From Novosphingobium ovatum (lineage in GTDB: Bacteria; Pseudomonadota; Alphaproteobacteria; Sphingomonadales; Sphingomonadaceae), in the NCBI RefSeq assembly GCF_009909235.1, contig NZ_JAAAPO010000001.1:744001-808000 (forward strand): DNA of 64,000 bases. Reading direction: 5' to 3'. Below are positions 47,378-56,050 of this stretch, in pieces; position 1 is the stretch's first letter; each line of letters starts with the position of its first letter. A program made the translations under genes and the position numbers. The notes under the pieces are model-generated. The model had not been told where the DNA came from, searched no databases, and saw nothing but the letters and a program-made list of their open reading frames with translations.

Positions 47378-48258
47378 AACGCGATGCGCAGCCCGGCCGA
47401 GACCGAGGTCGCATCGCCCGCCGCCGCGCCGATGCTGCGCGTGACCGAGCCTTCGAGCCGGGCGCGGGCGTTCAGCCGCAGGCTGGCATTGGCGCCGATC
47501 TGCGCCCAGCCATCGGTATAGTGGCGCGTGTCAAAGGCGCCGCCGCTGCCCGCTTCGGGCGGGATCAGGATCGACAGTCCGTTGTTCGACACATGCCAAC
47601 CGGCCGCCACGCCGATCAGGTGCTGTTTGTCCGGGCCGATGCGTTTGTCCAGACGCAGCGTGGCCGCGCCTGACACGGTGGCTTCGCGCGATTGGTAATC
47701 GGCCCAATAGGCCAGATCGGGCGAAGGCCGCAGCAGCCGGTCATAGGCATAGTTCACCATGACCGTGGGTGTCAGATACCAATCCCGGCCCAGCGGCAGG
47801 ATGCGGCCGAAATCGCCACCGACCGCCCAATAGGGAGCTCCGGTGCCGTTGGTGCTGGCACGCGTGCCTTGGCCGGTGTCGATCTGGCCATAGATCTGGC
47901 GGCCATAGCTGATCCAGCCGTCAAACACCCAGTTGTTGATATTGCCGCCCGCGCCCAGCGTCCCCACCACATAGGTCGAGGGCAGCGCCATATCCAGTTG
48001 GTGCGCCGTGCTGCGATAGGTGGTCAGCGCGGCGCGCACATAATAGCGCCCAATTTGGCGCGTCAGGCCGGTGACGGCAAAGGCGCCCTTTGGTCCGTCA
48101 TCGCGGCTGGCATAGCCGCCCGAGACTTCGGCCGACCACATGCGGATCGGTTCGGTGGTGGTGCCAAGGTCGGCTGCGCCGCCGTCCGTCGTCTGGGCAA
48201 AAGCGGGCGCGGCGATCAGCGCCACGGCGCCCGCCATCAGTCGCAACACGCCCCTCAT
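47374..48258 (-). CDS. Predicted outer-membrane beta-barrel protein
   Basis: A 294-residue envelope protein without a family I can name firmly. A signal peptide (MRGVLRLMAGAVALIAAPAFAQ) precedes alternating beta-strand sequence rich in aromatic and Gly residues (WSAEVSGGYASRDDG, YYVRAALTTYRSTAHQL, YLTPTVMVNYAYDRLL, HYTDGWAQIGANASLRL), ending in a C-terminal phenylalanine (SAGLRIAF), the usual signal for outer-membrane insertion. It resembles small autotransporter-like or BcsS-type barrels. The ATG overlaps the histidine kinase stop (ATGA), so the kinase and the barrel are co-expressed. Confidence 0.75.
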   Translation of the reverse strand: MRGVLRLMAGAVALIAAPAFAQTTDGGAADLGTTTEPIRMWSAEVSGGYASRDDGPKGAFAVTGLTRQIGRYYVRAALTTYRSTAHQLDMALPSTYVVGTLGAGGNINNWVFDGWISYGRQIYGQIDTGQGTRASTNGTGAPYWAVGGDFGRILPLGRDWYLTPTVMVNYAYDRLLRPSPDLAYWADYQSREATVSGAATLRLDKRIGPDKQHLIGVAAGWHVSNNGLSILIPPEAGSGGAFDTRHYTDGWAQIGANASLRLNARARLEGSVTRSIGAAAGDATSVSAGLRIAF

Positions 48259-50351
48259 GCCGCGTCCCGCAGCACCAGCGGCACCGACACGCGCGCGACA
48301 AAGCCTTCCTCGCCCCGTTCCAGCGCGACATCGCCGCCATGCGCCCGCGCGATGGACCGGCATACCGCAAGGCCCAGACCGCTGCCCGGCTTGCCCGATT
48401 TGCGGGCGGCCTCGGTGCGGTAAAAGGGTTCGAACACGCGGGACCATTCGCTTTCGGGGATGCCGGGGCCGTTGTCGATCACTTCGGCCACGGCCGCGCC
48501 ATCGCGCAGGGTCAGGCGCACCTTGGCGTGGGTGCCGTATTTCACAGCGTTCTCCAATAGGTTGCCCAGCAGGCGGCGCATCCCCACCGGGTCCACCTCG
48601 ACCGGCAGGCGGGCGGTTTGTTCAAATTCCACGTCGCCGCCGATCAGCCTTGCGTCATTCACAGATCCCGCCACCAGATCGCCCAGATCGACCGTTTCGC
48701 GCGGGCCGGGCGTGGCCGCATCGCGGATGAAGGTGATGACATGGGCGATGATCTGCTCCATCTCGGTCACTTCCTTCAACAGGCCGGGCTGGCTGTCCTC
48801 GGGCACGTCCTCGATGCGGAAACGCAGGCGTGTCAAAGGCGTGCGCAGATCGTGGCTGATCGCGCCGACCATCGCCGTGCGATCATCGACAAAGGCGCGC
48901 AGGCGGTGGCGCATCTGATTGAAGGCATAGGCCGCGCGACCGATTTCGGCCGGGCCCGACAGCGGCAGAATGGTGGCTGATGGGTCGCGGCCCAGCGCTT
49001 CGGCGGCCTTGGCAAAGCCTTCCAGCGGGTGGACGATGCGGCGGGCGAACAGCCACGCCAGCGGGCTGACCACCAGCAGCGAGAGGATGAACCACAGCAT
49101 CACCTTTGCCTGCCAGCGGTTGGGAAAGGGTTCGGCGCGGGGGGCAACGGCCAGCCATGTGCCATCGGCCTGCCGCGCGGCGGCGATGAAGTCGCCTTCG
49201 ATGAACGGGGGCGAGGCCAGCGACAGGATGCCCCCGCTCGCCCGGCGGAAGGGGATCGGCAGCGGGCGAACGGCGGGCGCGGTGTGGGCCACGGGCGCGG
49301 GTACGGGCGCGGCGCTGGGTGTGGTGACATGCGGCGCGGGCGCGGCCAGATCGCTGGGCGTGGCCACCGGCGCGATGTGGCGGGCCAGCGCCGCCGGGGC
49401 GCTGGGCGCGGCGGACGGGATGATGATTGGCGCGGGGCTGGCAATGGTGGTCGGCAGCGCCTGTGGCGTGATGGTCAGCGGCACGCGCAACACCGGCGCG
49501 CTGAATGGCGCGCTGGCGCCAAGTCCCGCGCGGGACAGGCCTGCCCCCCCCATGGCGCCTTGGCCCGCGGCGGCGGCACCGATGCCGCCCTGTCCCATGG
49601 TGGGCACGCCGCGCTGGATATTGGCGCTGGGGCTGGTGGCGATTTGCGCGCCGCCGCCACCGGGCATTGCGGCGCCGGGCATCGCGGCGCCAGGGCTGGT
49701 GCCGCCCGGAGTCATCCCGCCGGGCATGCCGCGTCCGGCCATCGCGCCGGGGCCACCGCCCGGCATATGTCCACCGGGCAGGCCGCCGGGCAGGACGCCA
49801 CCGGGCATGTGACCGCCGGGCAGACCGCCGCCGGGCATGCCGCCACCGGGGAAACTGCCGCCGGGCAGGCGTCCGCCGGGCGTCGGCCCGCCAGCCCCCT
49901 GCGCGCGGGCGGGGGGAATCAGCGCCATGCCGTTGCTGGCGTTGTCGCCCGGCGCGTGCATCGGGTTCAACAGCGCAGTGGCGGGCACGGCCACCCCGCC
50001 CACCGGCAATTGCGTGTAAAAGCCCAGCACCACCGCGTGTTCGGGCAGGCGCAATTGCTGGGCCAGCGCGCTGTGCGAGCTTTGCGAGACCAGCCAGCCG
50101 GCCTGTGAAATGTCGGGCGGGCCGGCCATGCGGCGCACTTCCAGCGTGTCGGCCACCTCGCCCCCGGCCAAGGCGCGCGAGACCTGTGCCAGATCCCAGC
50201 GGCGCGGGGCCTCTGGCGGGAACAGCACCGTCAGGCCCAGCGTCACCAGTTGCGCGGCCAGCAGCGCGCACACGATCAGGGCCATCAGTTGCACACCAAA
50301 AGGCAGGCCCGTGGGCAGCGGCAGGCGGCGGCGCAGGTCAGTGACGGTCAT
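48255..50351 (-). CDS. Sensor histidine kinase with Pro-Gly-Gly repeat sensor region
   Basis: A 698-residue EnvZ-like kinase. TM1 is about residues 20-45 (GVQLMALIVCALLAAQLVTLGLTVLF). A very long extracytoplasmic part follows, in which residues 158-232 hold twelve PGG units. TM2 is about 418-438 (MLWFILSLLVVSPLAWLFARR), then HAMP, the phospho-acceptor His500 in SHDLRTPLTRLRF, the N box NLLENAVKYG, DNGPGI and GSGLGLAV. The ATG at 50351 fits the domain layout. It is divergent from an OmpR-type regulator and coupled to the barrel gene. Confidence 0.92.
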   Translation of the reverse strand: MTVTDLRRRLPLPTGLPFGVQLMALIVCALLAAQLVTLGLTVLFPPEAPRRWDLAQVSRALAGGEVADTLEVRRMAGPPDISQAGWLVSQSSHSALAQQLRLPEHAVVLGFYTQLPVGGVAVPATALLNPMHAPGDNASNGMALIPPARAQGAGGPTPGGRLPGGSFPGGGMPGGGLPGGHMPGGVLPGGLPGGHMPGGGPGAMAGRGMPGGMTPGGTSPGAAMPGAAMPGGGGAQIATSPSANIQRGVPTMGQGGIGAAAAGQGAMGGAGLSRAGLGASAPFSAPVLRVPLTITPQALPTTIASPAPIIIPSAAPSAPAALARHIAPVATPSDLAAPAPHVTTPSAAPVPAPVAHTAPAVRPLPIPFRRASGGILSLASPPFIEGDFIAAARQADGTWLAVAPRAEPFPNRWQAKVMLWFILSLLVVSPLAWLFARRIVHPLEGFAKAAEALGRDPSATILPLSGPAEIGRAAYAFNQMRHRLRAFVDDRTAMVGAISHDLRTPLTRLRFRIEDVPEDSQPGLLKEVTEMEQIIAHVITFIRDAATPGPRETVDLGDLVAGSVNDARLIGGDVEFEQTARLPVEVDPVGMRRLLGNLLENAVKYGTHAKVRLTLRDGAAVAEVIDNGPGIPESEWSRVFEPFYRTEAARKSGKPGSGLGLAVCRSIARAHGGDVALERGEEGFVARVSVPLVLRDAA
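49653..49880 (-). repeat. Low-complexity repeat encoding PGG units in the kinase sensor domain
   Basis: An imperfect 15-base-type repeat coding for P-G-G-x-x units (PGGRL, PGGSF, PGGGM, PGGGL, PGGHM, PGGVL and so on), twelve PGG in all, with several Met and two His residues. Confidence 0.85.
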
Positions 50352-50873
50352 GGGCGGGGTTCCGAAACGCGGGGCAGGGCGGGCGGTCTGTGCCACAGGA
50401 CGCGGTTTTGCGCCAGTGGCGGGCCTGATCGGTGATCTGTCGGTGGGGGCCGGTGGTGTCGGCCGCCGTCTCAATCTGCCAAAGGGACCAGGGGGGGCGG
50501 CGATCCTTTGCAGGGTTTGAGCAGGCGACCGACCATCCGGTACCGCCGGCCGGCCGGGTCGGGTGCGACATGTGACCCCGACCGACCGACGGTCCCTTCA
50601 TCGTTGCAGGCGTCATGCGATCCGCCCGCATCGAGTTTCGTTGCAGCACTTGCCCCGGCGCAAGGGGCGCCGTGGGGCAGGTACGGCGCTTGTGACAAGC
50701 GCTGCCGTGCCAAGACACTGTTGGTCCGTGCCGCATGACCAGCTTTCTGGGCGGTGGGGTTTGCGGGCGAATTTCGCGCGTGTTTCACCTGCATTGCAAT
50801 GTCTGACATGTTGCACCGCAAAAAAGCGCGGAATTGAAAACTGGCGGGCAAACAGGCTTGGTATCAGGGGCGA
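50352..50873. other. Divergent promoter region of the two-component system
   Basis: About 520 bases lie between the kinase and its regulator. The region is GC-rich with GACC/GGCC-type short repeats (around 50525-50600) and becomes more AT-rich near the regulator (TTGCAATGTCTGACATGTTGCACCGC, about 50792-50817), where I would place its promoter. I see no credible coding sequence or RNA gene. Confidence 0.4.
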
Positions 50874-51644
50874 ATGAACCTAAAACGCCTCCCCATGGAC
50901 ATGGAAACCCGCATCCTGATCGTCGATGACGACGAAGGCATCCGCACGCTGATTTCGGAATTTCTGGCCAAGCACGGTTTTGCCACCGCGACCGCCGCCG
51001 ATCCGTTCGAAATGCGCGACCTGTTGGCGCAGGAGCATTACCACCTCATCGTGCTGGACGTGATGATGCCGCGTGAGGACGGGCTGACCGCGCTGCGCAA
51101 CATGGGGCCGGACGCGCCGCCGGTGATCATGCTCTCGGCGGTGGGGACCGATGTGGATCGCATCGTCGGGCTGGAGATGGGGGCCGATGACTATCTGGCC
51201 AAACCTTGCAATCCGCGCGAACTGCTGGCCCGCATCCGCACCGTGCTGCGCCGCCGGGCGGGCACCAGCGTGGCCGTGGCGATGGCGCCGGCCAATGATG
51301 ACGCGGGCAGCGGGCCCAATTCGGGCGACAATCTGATGTTTGCCGGATGGCGCATGGATCTGGGTCTGCGCATGGTGTTTGACCCCGAAGGGCGGATGAT
51401 CGGTCTGTCTGATGGCGAGTTTCGCCTGCTCCGCGCCTTTGCCGAGCATCCGCGCCGGGTGCTGACCCGCGACCAACTGCTGGAATGGTCGCGCGGCGAG
51501 GAGACCGAGCATTACGACCGCGCGATCGACGTGCAGCTCTCGCGCTTGCGGCGCAAGCTGGCCACCGGGCGCGGCAGTGAGGACATCATCCGCACCGTCC
51601 GCAACGAGGGCTATTTGTTTGTCCCGTCGGTCAACCGCGAATAG
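50874..51644 (+). CDS. OmpR-family response regulator
   Basis: A 256-residue DNA-binding regulator. The receiver domain starts ILIVDDDEGIRTLISEFLAKHGF, has the phospho-Asp in HLIVLDVMMPREDG, and the conserved Lys in DDYLAKPCNPREL. The C-terminal winged helix has LSDGEFRLLRAFAEHPRRVLTRDQLLEWSRG and ends with VQLSRLRRKL ... IIRTVRNEGYLFVP. It is probably the partner of the divergent kinase. The ATG at 50874 has GGGGCG upstream; ATGs at codons 8 and 10 are alternatives. A terminator follows. Confidence 0.93.
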   Translation: MNLKRLPMDMETRILIVDDDEGIRTLISEFLAKHGFATATAADPFEMRDLLAQEHYHLIVLDVMMPREDGLTALRNMGPDAPPVIMLSAVGTDVDRIVGLEMGADDYLAKPCNPRELLARIRTVLRRRAGTSVAVAMAPANDDAGSGPNSGDNLMFAGWRMDLGLRMVFDPEGRMIGLSDGEFRLLRAFAEHPRRVLTRDQLLEWSRGEETEHYDRAIDVQLSRLRRKLATGRGSEDIIRTVRNEGYLFVPSVNRE

Positions 51645-51675
51645 GCCCGCGCAGGCGGCATGACGGTTCGAATTG

Positions 51676-51709
51676 GAGCGCTCTGGCCATGTGGCTGGGG
51701 CGCTCTTTT
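51676..51709 (+). terminator. Rho-independent terminator after the response regulator
   Basis: GAGCGC (51676-51681) pairs with GCGCTC (51700-51705), with GGCCA/TGGCT pairing inside, followed by TTTT. Confidence 0.75.
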
Positions 51710-51756
51710 GCATGGGGTTTTGATCTGGATCAACAATTGCCGCCGATCCTGACCTA

Positions 51757-51771
51757 GTATGTATCACATAC
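51757..51771. promoter_or_regulatory. Palindrome in the promoter of the carotenoid oxygenase gene
   Basis: GTATGT-ATC-ACATAC is an exact 6-bp inverted repeat that ends just before AAAGGAGAGGATC, the RBS region of the oxygenase gene. It is a candidate operator. The TetR-gene palindrome at 57673 has a different sequence. Confidence 0.5.
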
Positions 51772-51789
51772 AAAGGAGAGGATCATACC

Positions 51790-53256
51790 ATGGCGCATTT
51801 TCCGGCCAACCCTGGTTTTCAGGGCGCGATGCGGCCGTTGCGGTTGCAGGGCGACATTCTGGACGTGGAGATCGAAGGGGAAATCCCCGCCGATCTGGAT
51901 GGCGCGTTCCATCGCGTCCACCCCGACCCGCAATTCACCCCCTATGACCCCAACGATCAGTTTTTCAACGGCGATGGCATGGTCAGCATGTTCCGCGTGA
52001 AGAACGGCAAGGTCGATTTCAAACAGCGCTATGCCCAGACCGACAAGTGGAAGATCGAGAACGCCGCCGGGCGCGCGTTGTTTGGGGCCTATCGCAACCA
52101 TCTGACCGATGATCCATCCGTGGCAGGCAAGATCCGCGGCACGGCCAACACCAATGTGATGGTCCACGCCGGACGGCTCTACGCGATGAAGGAGGACAGC
52201 CCCTGCCTGTTGATGGACCCCAATACGCTGGAGACGCAGGGCTATACCCAGTTTGACGGGCGGCTGGCGGCGCAGACCTTTTGCGCGCATCCCAAGATCG
52301 ACCCCAAGACCGGCAATATGTGCGCCTTTTCATACATGTCCAAAGGCTATCTGACGCTGGACATGAGCTATTTCGAGATCAGCCCCAGCGGTGAGGTGTT
52401 GTTCGAGATCCCCTTTGAAAACAAATATCTGTGCATGATGCACGACTTTGGCGTGACCGATGATTACGCCGTGTTCAACGTCATGCCCTGCATCACCAAT
52501 CTGGAACGGCTGGAGAAGGGCATGCCCTATTTCGGCTTTGACCATGCCATGCCGGTGTGGCTGGCCGTGGTCCCGCGCAAGGCGGGCGCGTCGGCCAAGG
52601 ACATCCGCTGGTTCAAGGCGCCCGCCAATTGCTTTACCGGCCATGTGATGAACGCGTTTCAGGACGGGACGCGCATCCATTTCGACCTGCCGATCGCGGC
52701 GAAAAACAGCTTTCCCTTTTTCCCCGATGTCACCGGCGCGCCCTTCGACCCCATCGGCGGGATGAGCTATCTGACGCGCTGGACAGTCGATCTGGCCAGC
52801 AATGGCGAGAGCTTTGACAGAATCGAGAAGCTGACCGATCAGGCCGACGAGTTCCCCCGCATCGATGACCGCTATGCCACGCAGGCCTATCGCCATGGGT
52901 GGATGCTGGTGTTTGACGTGACCAAGCCTTACGAAGGCCCGGGCGGGGCGTTCATGGCGATCACCAATTCGCTGTGCCACAAGGATCTGGCCACGGGCGC
53001 GGAACAGACGTGGTGGGCCGGCCCCCAATGCGCCATTCAGGAGCCGTGCTTTGTCCCGCGCAACGCCACCGCGCCCGAAGGCGATGGTTATGTCATCGCG
53101 CTGGTCGACAACCATGTCACCAATTACACCGAACTGTGCTTTTTCGATGCACAGCGGGTGGACGAAGGCCCATTCGCCCGCGCCAAACTGCCGGTGCGCA
53201 TCCGGCAGGGGCTGCATGGCAATTGGTCCAGCGCGGCACAATTGGGGCAGGCGTAA
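51790..53256 (+). CDS. Carotenoid/stilbene oxygenase family protein
   Basis: A 488-residue Fe(II) dioxygenase of the carotenoid cleavage family, which cleaves a double bond conjugated to an aromatic or polyene system. The four iron histidines are visible: His167 (FCAHPKIDP), His218 (MMHDFGVT), His285 (FTGHVMNAF) and His476 (GLHGNW). Bacterial relatives include lignostilbene dioxygenase and isoeugenol monooxygenase. GGAGAGG precedes the ATG. The two VAO-type flavocytochrome pairs that follow on the opposite strand suggest a phenylpropanoid substrate rather than a carotenoid; this is inference. Confidence 0.9.
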   Translation: MAHFPANPGFQGAMRPLRLQGDILDVEIEGEIPADLDGAFHRVHPDPQFTPYDPNDQFFNGDGMVSMFRVKNGKVDFKQRYAQTDKWKIENAAGRALFGAYRNHLTDDPSVAGKIRGTANTNVMVHAGRLYAMKEDSPCLLMDPNTLETQGYTQFDGRLAAQTFCAHPKIDPKTGNMCAFSYMSKGYLTLDMSYFEISPSGEVLFEIPFENKYLCMMHDFGVTDDYAVFNVMPCITNLERLEKGMPYFGFDHAMPVWLAVVPRKAGASAKDIRWFKAPANCFTGHVMNAFQDGTRIHFDLPIAAKNSFPFFPDVTGAPFDPIGGMSYLTRWTVDLASNGESFDRIEKLTDQADEFPRIDDRYATQAYRHGWMLVFDVTKPYEGPGGAFMAITNSLCHKDLATGAEQTWWAGPQCAIQEPCFVPRNATAPEGDGYVIALVDNHVTNYTELCFFDAQRVDEGPFARAKLPVRIRQGLHGNWSSAAQLGQA

Positions 53257-53275
53257 TCCGCGGCGCGGGGGCGGG

Positions 53276-53647
53276 CTAGCGCCTTGCCCCCGCGCTGGTA
53301 AAGCGCAAATAGGCGGCGATGGCCGCGATATCGGCATCGGACACCTCGGCGCGGCGGAACATGGGCATTGCGCCGATCCCGCCGCGCACGAACACCTGCA
53401 ATGCCTCGGCCGGCAGGTCGCGGCGGGATTGCAGGGCGGCTGGCACCGCGCCCTTGTACCGCGCGGCCAGCGCCGCCGTGCCGGGCAGCATCGGCGCGCC
53501 ATCATCGCCCCGGCCCGCCCCGTGGCAGGGGGCGCACCATTTGCCAAACACCGCCTGACCGCGCTGGACCGATGGCGCGGGCGCGGGCTTGGCGTATAGT
53601 GTCACCGGGGCCAAGGCGGCGATCAGCCACAGGATCGGGCGGGTCAT
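53276..53647 (-). CDS. Cytochrome c, electron acceptor of VAO-type flavoprotein 1
   Basis: A 123-residue periplasmic cytochrome. A signal peptide (MTRPILWLIAALAPVTLYA) precedes the haem motif CAPCH and a C-terminal axial methionine candidate in GAMPMFR. Its ATG overlaps the stop of the flavoprotein gene (ATGA). In 4-cresol dehydrogenase and eugenol hydroxylase, a small cytochrome c takes electrons from the flavoprotein; the same pairing is inferred here. It is the last gene of the five-gene operon and converges with the oxygenase gene. Confidence 0.9.
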   Translation of the reverse strand: MTRPILWLIAALAPVTLYAKPAPAPSVQRGQAVFGKWCAPCHGAGRGDDGAPMLPGTAALAARYKGAVPAALQSRRDLPAEALQVFVRGGIGAMPMFRRAEVSDADIAAIAAYLRFTSAGARR

Positions 53648-55278
53648 GCGCTGGTCCTCCCATCGCGAGATTCTCGGTAACGGCGGGGCCAGATGCCGCC
53701 CCGGCCCGGCGCGATAATGCCCTGTGGGTCGATCGCGTCCTTCATGCTTTCCAGCATCCGGCGCAGCGCGTGGTCGCCAAAGCTGTAGGTGTCGGCCACC
53801 GCATCCTGATAGATCGGCGCGGCGCGATAATCGCCCCAGCCATGCTTGGCCGCCACCTCCACCGCTTTGCGCATGGCGCGGTCGACCATGGCGTTATGGG
53901 CGGGGTCATCGCGTTTGACCGATGGCGCGAACACCATCTGGAACGCGAACGTGTGCCAGTACAGCGGCGCCGTCACCGCGCTGAAAAAGGGCGGCAGGGG
54001 GAATTCGCGCAGCGCGTCGCACATCACCCGCTGCATGTCGAAACAGGCCTCACCCGAACGCGGCAGGACCGGGAAAAAGCCGACATGGCCATTGTCGCGC
54101 ACGATTTTCCAGATGCCCAGCGACGGCACCCCCATCGCGCCATTGCGGCGGATCAGGCTGTGATAGGGCTGGGTGGTGTTGGCCAGTTGGTCGGGCGTGG
54201 GCGGCAGGGAGAAGTGCTCGCCAGCCACCGCTTTCGCGCCGGGGATGGCGCTGCAGATGCGGTCGCGGGCATAGGCCCATTGCGCCGCCGTTGCCGCCTC
54301 TGGCCCATAGAATTGCAGTTCCACCTGCCAACTGGGCAGGCCCGCCGCGCTGGCCGCCGCGTCCAGATCGGTGTCGGACGCGCCGCCCGGTTTGGTTGCC
54401 AGCGCCAGGAAATCGGGCCGCCCCATCAAGCTGGCCAGCGGCGACCCATACACCGCCTCGCCCACCATGAAGCTGTCGGACAGATAGTTCACGTGATCGA
54501 CCAGCGCGACAAAATCGCGCCGGCGCGGCACGGTGATCAGGCCTGACCGGTAATGTTCGGGCGCGGGCATCAGGCGAAAGCCCATCTTGGTCACGATGCC
54601 GAAATTGCCCTGTGCGAACAGGCCCGCCGGGTCCGGGCCAAAGCCGTATTTGTATTCCTGCCAGCTTTGCGATCCGGGCAGGGCGCCCATGCCGGTGCGC
54701 ACCACTTCGCCATTGGGCAGGACGGCCTCGATCCCGCAATGGGCGCCGAAATGGTCGCGGAAATGGCCCATGGTATAGCCCACCCCGCGTTCCAGCGCAT
54801 TGCCCACCGGGCTGCCCCAGCCCGGATCGGGGCAGTCGATCCACACCTTGGCCCCGCGTTCCTGCACCGCGCGGTACAGGTCGAAATAGGACACGCCCGG
54901 TTCAACCAGGGCAAAGTGGCGCTGGTCATTCACCTCGATCACGCGGTCCATGCGTTTCAGGTCAACGACGATGCTGCCGTTGACGTTGGGCGATGGCCCG
55001 CCATAGCCGAAATTCTTGCCCGTGGAGATCGGGAACAGCGGGATGCCATAGCGCGCGGCGATGCGCACCACCGATTGCACCTGCGCGACATCAGCGGGCG
55101 CGACGGCCGCGCCCGCGCGCCGTTCGCGGGCGGTGTCCCATACGGGGGAAAAGGAATCGCGGTATGGCCCCAGATCATCATCCGAGGAAAACACCCAGTC
55201 CGCGCCCAGCGCGGTGGCCATTTGCGACAGGGCGGCGGCAAAATCGGCGGCGGAGACGCCGGGGGGAAGCACGGCCAT
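53644..55278 (-). CDS. VAO/4-cresol dehydrogenase-type FAD oxidoreductase 1
   Basis: A 544-residue flavoprotein of the vanillyl-alcohol oxidase family acting on para-alkyl or para-hydroxyalkyl phenols. FAD-binding PCMH blocks are YGIPLFPISTGKNFGYGG and GSPVGNALERGVGYTMGHFRDHFG; the phenolate-binding Tyr-Arg pair is Tyr484-Arg485 (GWGDYRAAP), as in VAO Tyr503/Arg504. It has no signal peptide although its cytochrome partner does. I cannot assign the covalent FAD residue with confidence. The ATG at 55278 is five bases after the preceding gene. Confidence 0.9.
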   Translation of the reverse strand: MAVLPPGVSAADFAAALSQMATALGADWVFSSDDDLGPYRDSFSPVWDTARERRAGAAVAPADVAQVQSVVRIAARYGIPLFPISTGKNFGYGGPSPNVNGSIVVDLKRMDRVIEVNDQRHFALVEPGVSYFDLYRAVQERGAKVWIDCPDPGWGSPVGNALERGVGYTMGHFRDHFGAHCGIEAVLPNGEVVRTGMGALPGSQSWQEYKYGFGPDPAGLFAQGNFGIVTKMGFRLMPAPEHYRSGLITVPRRRDFVALVDHVNYLSDSFMVGEAVYGSPLASLMGRPDFLALATKPGGASDTDLDAAASAAGLPSWQVELQFYGPEAATAAQWAYARDRICSAIPGAKAVAGEHFSLPPTPDQLANTTQPYHSLIRRNGAMGVPSLGIWKIVRDNGHVGFFPVLPRSGEACFDMQRVMCDALREFPLPPFFSAVTAPLYWHTFAFQMVFAPSVKRDDPAHNAMVDRAMRKAVEVAAKHGWGDYRAAPIYQDAVADTYSFGDHALRRMLESMKDAIDPQGIIAPGRGGIWPRRYRESRDGRTSA

Positions 55279-55283
55279 CGGTG

Positions 55284-55688
55284 TTATCCTGCGATCGAGG
55301 GATGGGCGGGCGCGATCACCCATTGCGTGGCACCGGCCGACAGCGGGCGGCGGCTGACCACGGCGCGGTGGCGGGTGCGGGCCAGTTGTTCCAGTACGAA
55401 CAATGTGTCGGCCCCGGTGATCCCGCCCAGCACAAAGCCCGGCCGCCGCCAGCGCGGGTCCAGCCGGTGATACCATAGCGCGGTGATATCGCCATCAAAC
55501 GGCAGCACCGGCGCGTCCGATCGAGGCAAGGCGCCGGGCCACACGCGCCGGTCGATCACATGCGCGTCGATCAACACACCGGGGGCGATGGCGGCCCATG
55601 CGGGCGCGCTGCTCAGCGCCGGGATCAGCCCCAGCGCGCCGCCCTTCAGCACGGCGCGGCGGTGGGTCAGCAGGGGGGTATGGCTCAT
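55284..55688 (-). CDS. Small Tat-signal protein between two flavocytochrome pairs
   Basis: A 134-residue protein of unrecognised family. The N-terminus has a twin-arginine signal (HRRAVLKGGALGLIPALSSAPAWA). The mature part of about 100 residues has no Cys and no haem motif, with blocks such as VLIDAHVIDRRVWPGALPRS and ADTLFVLEQLARTRHRAVVSR. It sits between cytochrome 2 and flavoprotein 1, overlapping the former (ATGA). In the Pseudomonas 4-cresol operon an uncharacterised gene (pchX) also lies between cytochrome and flavoprotein. Homology to that gene is not shown. Confidence 0.8.
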   Translation of the reverse strand: MSHTPLLTHRRAVLKGGALGLIPALSSAPAWAAIAPGVLIDAHVIDRRVWPGALPRSDAPVLPFDGDITALWYHRLDPRWRRPGFVLGGITGADTLFVLEQLARTRHRAVVSRRPLSAGATQWVIAPAHPSIAG

Positions 55689-56050
55689 TTGCGGGCTCCC
55701 TTGGCGTGGGGGCGGGGGGACAGATAGGCGCCCAGATCGGCCAGTTGCGGATCGGAAATCTCGGTCTTGCGGAAAGGGGCCATCAGGCTGATGCCGGCCC
55801 GCACGTACAGCGCCACCATGTCGGGCGTCAGATCGCTGCGGCGTTCCAGTTCGGGCGGCAATTGGCCATTATATTTGGCCGCCAGCGCCGCCGTGCCGGG
55901 GTGGCGCATCCCCGGCGCGTGGCAGGGGGCGCACCATTTGGCAAATACCGCCGCGCCCTTGGCCGGATCGGGCCGGGGGGCGGGGCGTTCTGTGGCGGCG
56001 GTGGCGGGGGTGGCCATGGCGAGCGCCGCGATTAATGTCAGCACGCGCAT
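55685..56050 (-). CDS. Cytochrome c, electron acceptor of VAO-type flavoprotein 2
   Basis: A 121-residue periplasmic cytochrome. A signal peptide (MRVLTLIAALAMATPATA) precedes the haem motif CAPCH and an axial methionine candidate (SLMAPFRK). It resembles cytochrome 1 in layout (FxKWCAPCH, then the Arg-Ser-Asp-Leu block, then I/LxxLxAYL), so the two are probably paralogues. The ATG overlaps the flavoprotein 2 stop (TGATG), and its stop overlaps the Tat-protein start. Confidence 0.9.
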   Translation of the reverse strand: MRVLTLIAALAMATPATAATERPAPRPDPAKGAAVFAKWCAPCHAPGMRHPGTAALAAKYNGQLPPELERRSDLTPDMVALYVRAGISLMAPFRKTEISDPQLADLGAYLSPRPHAKGARK

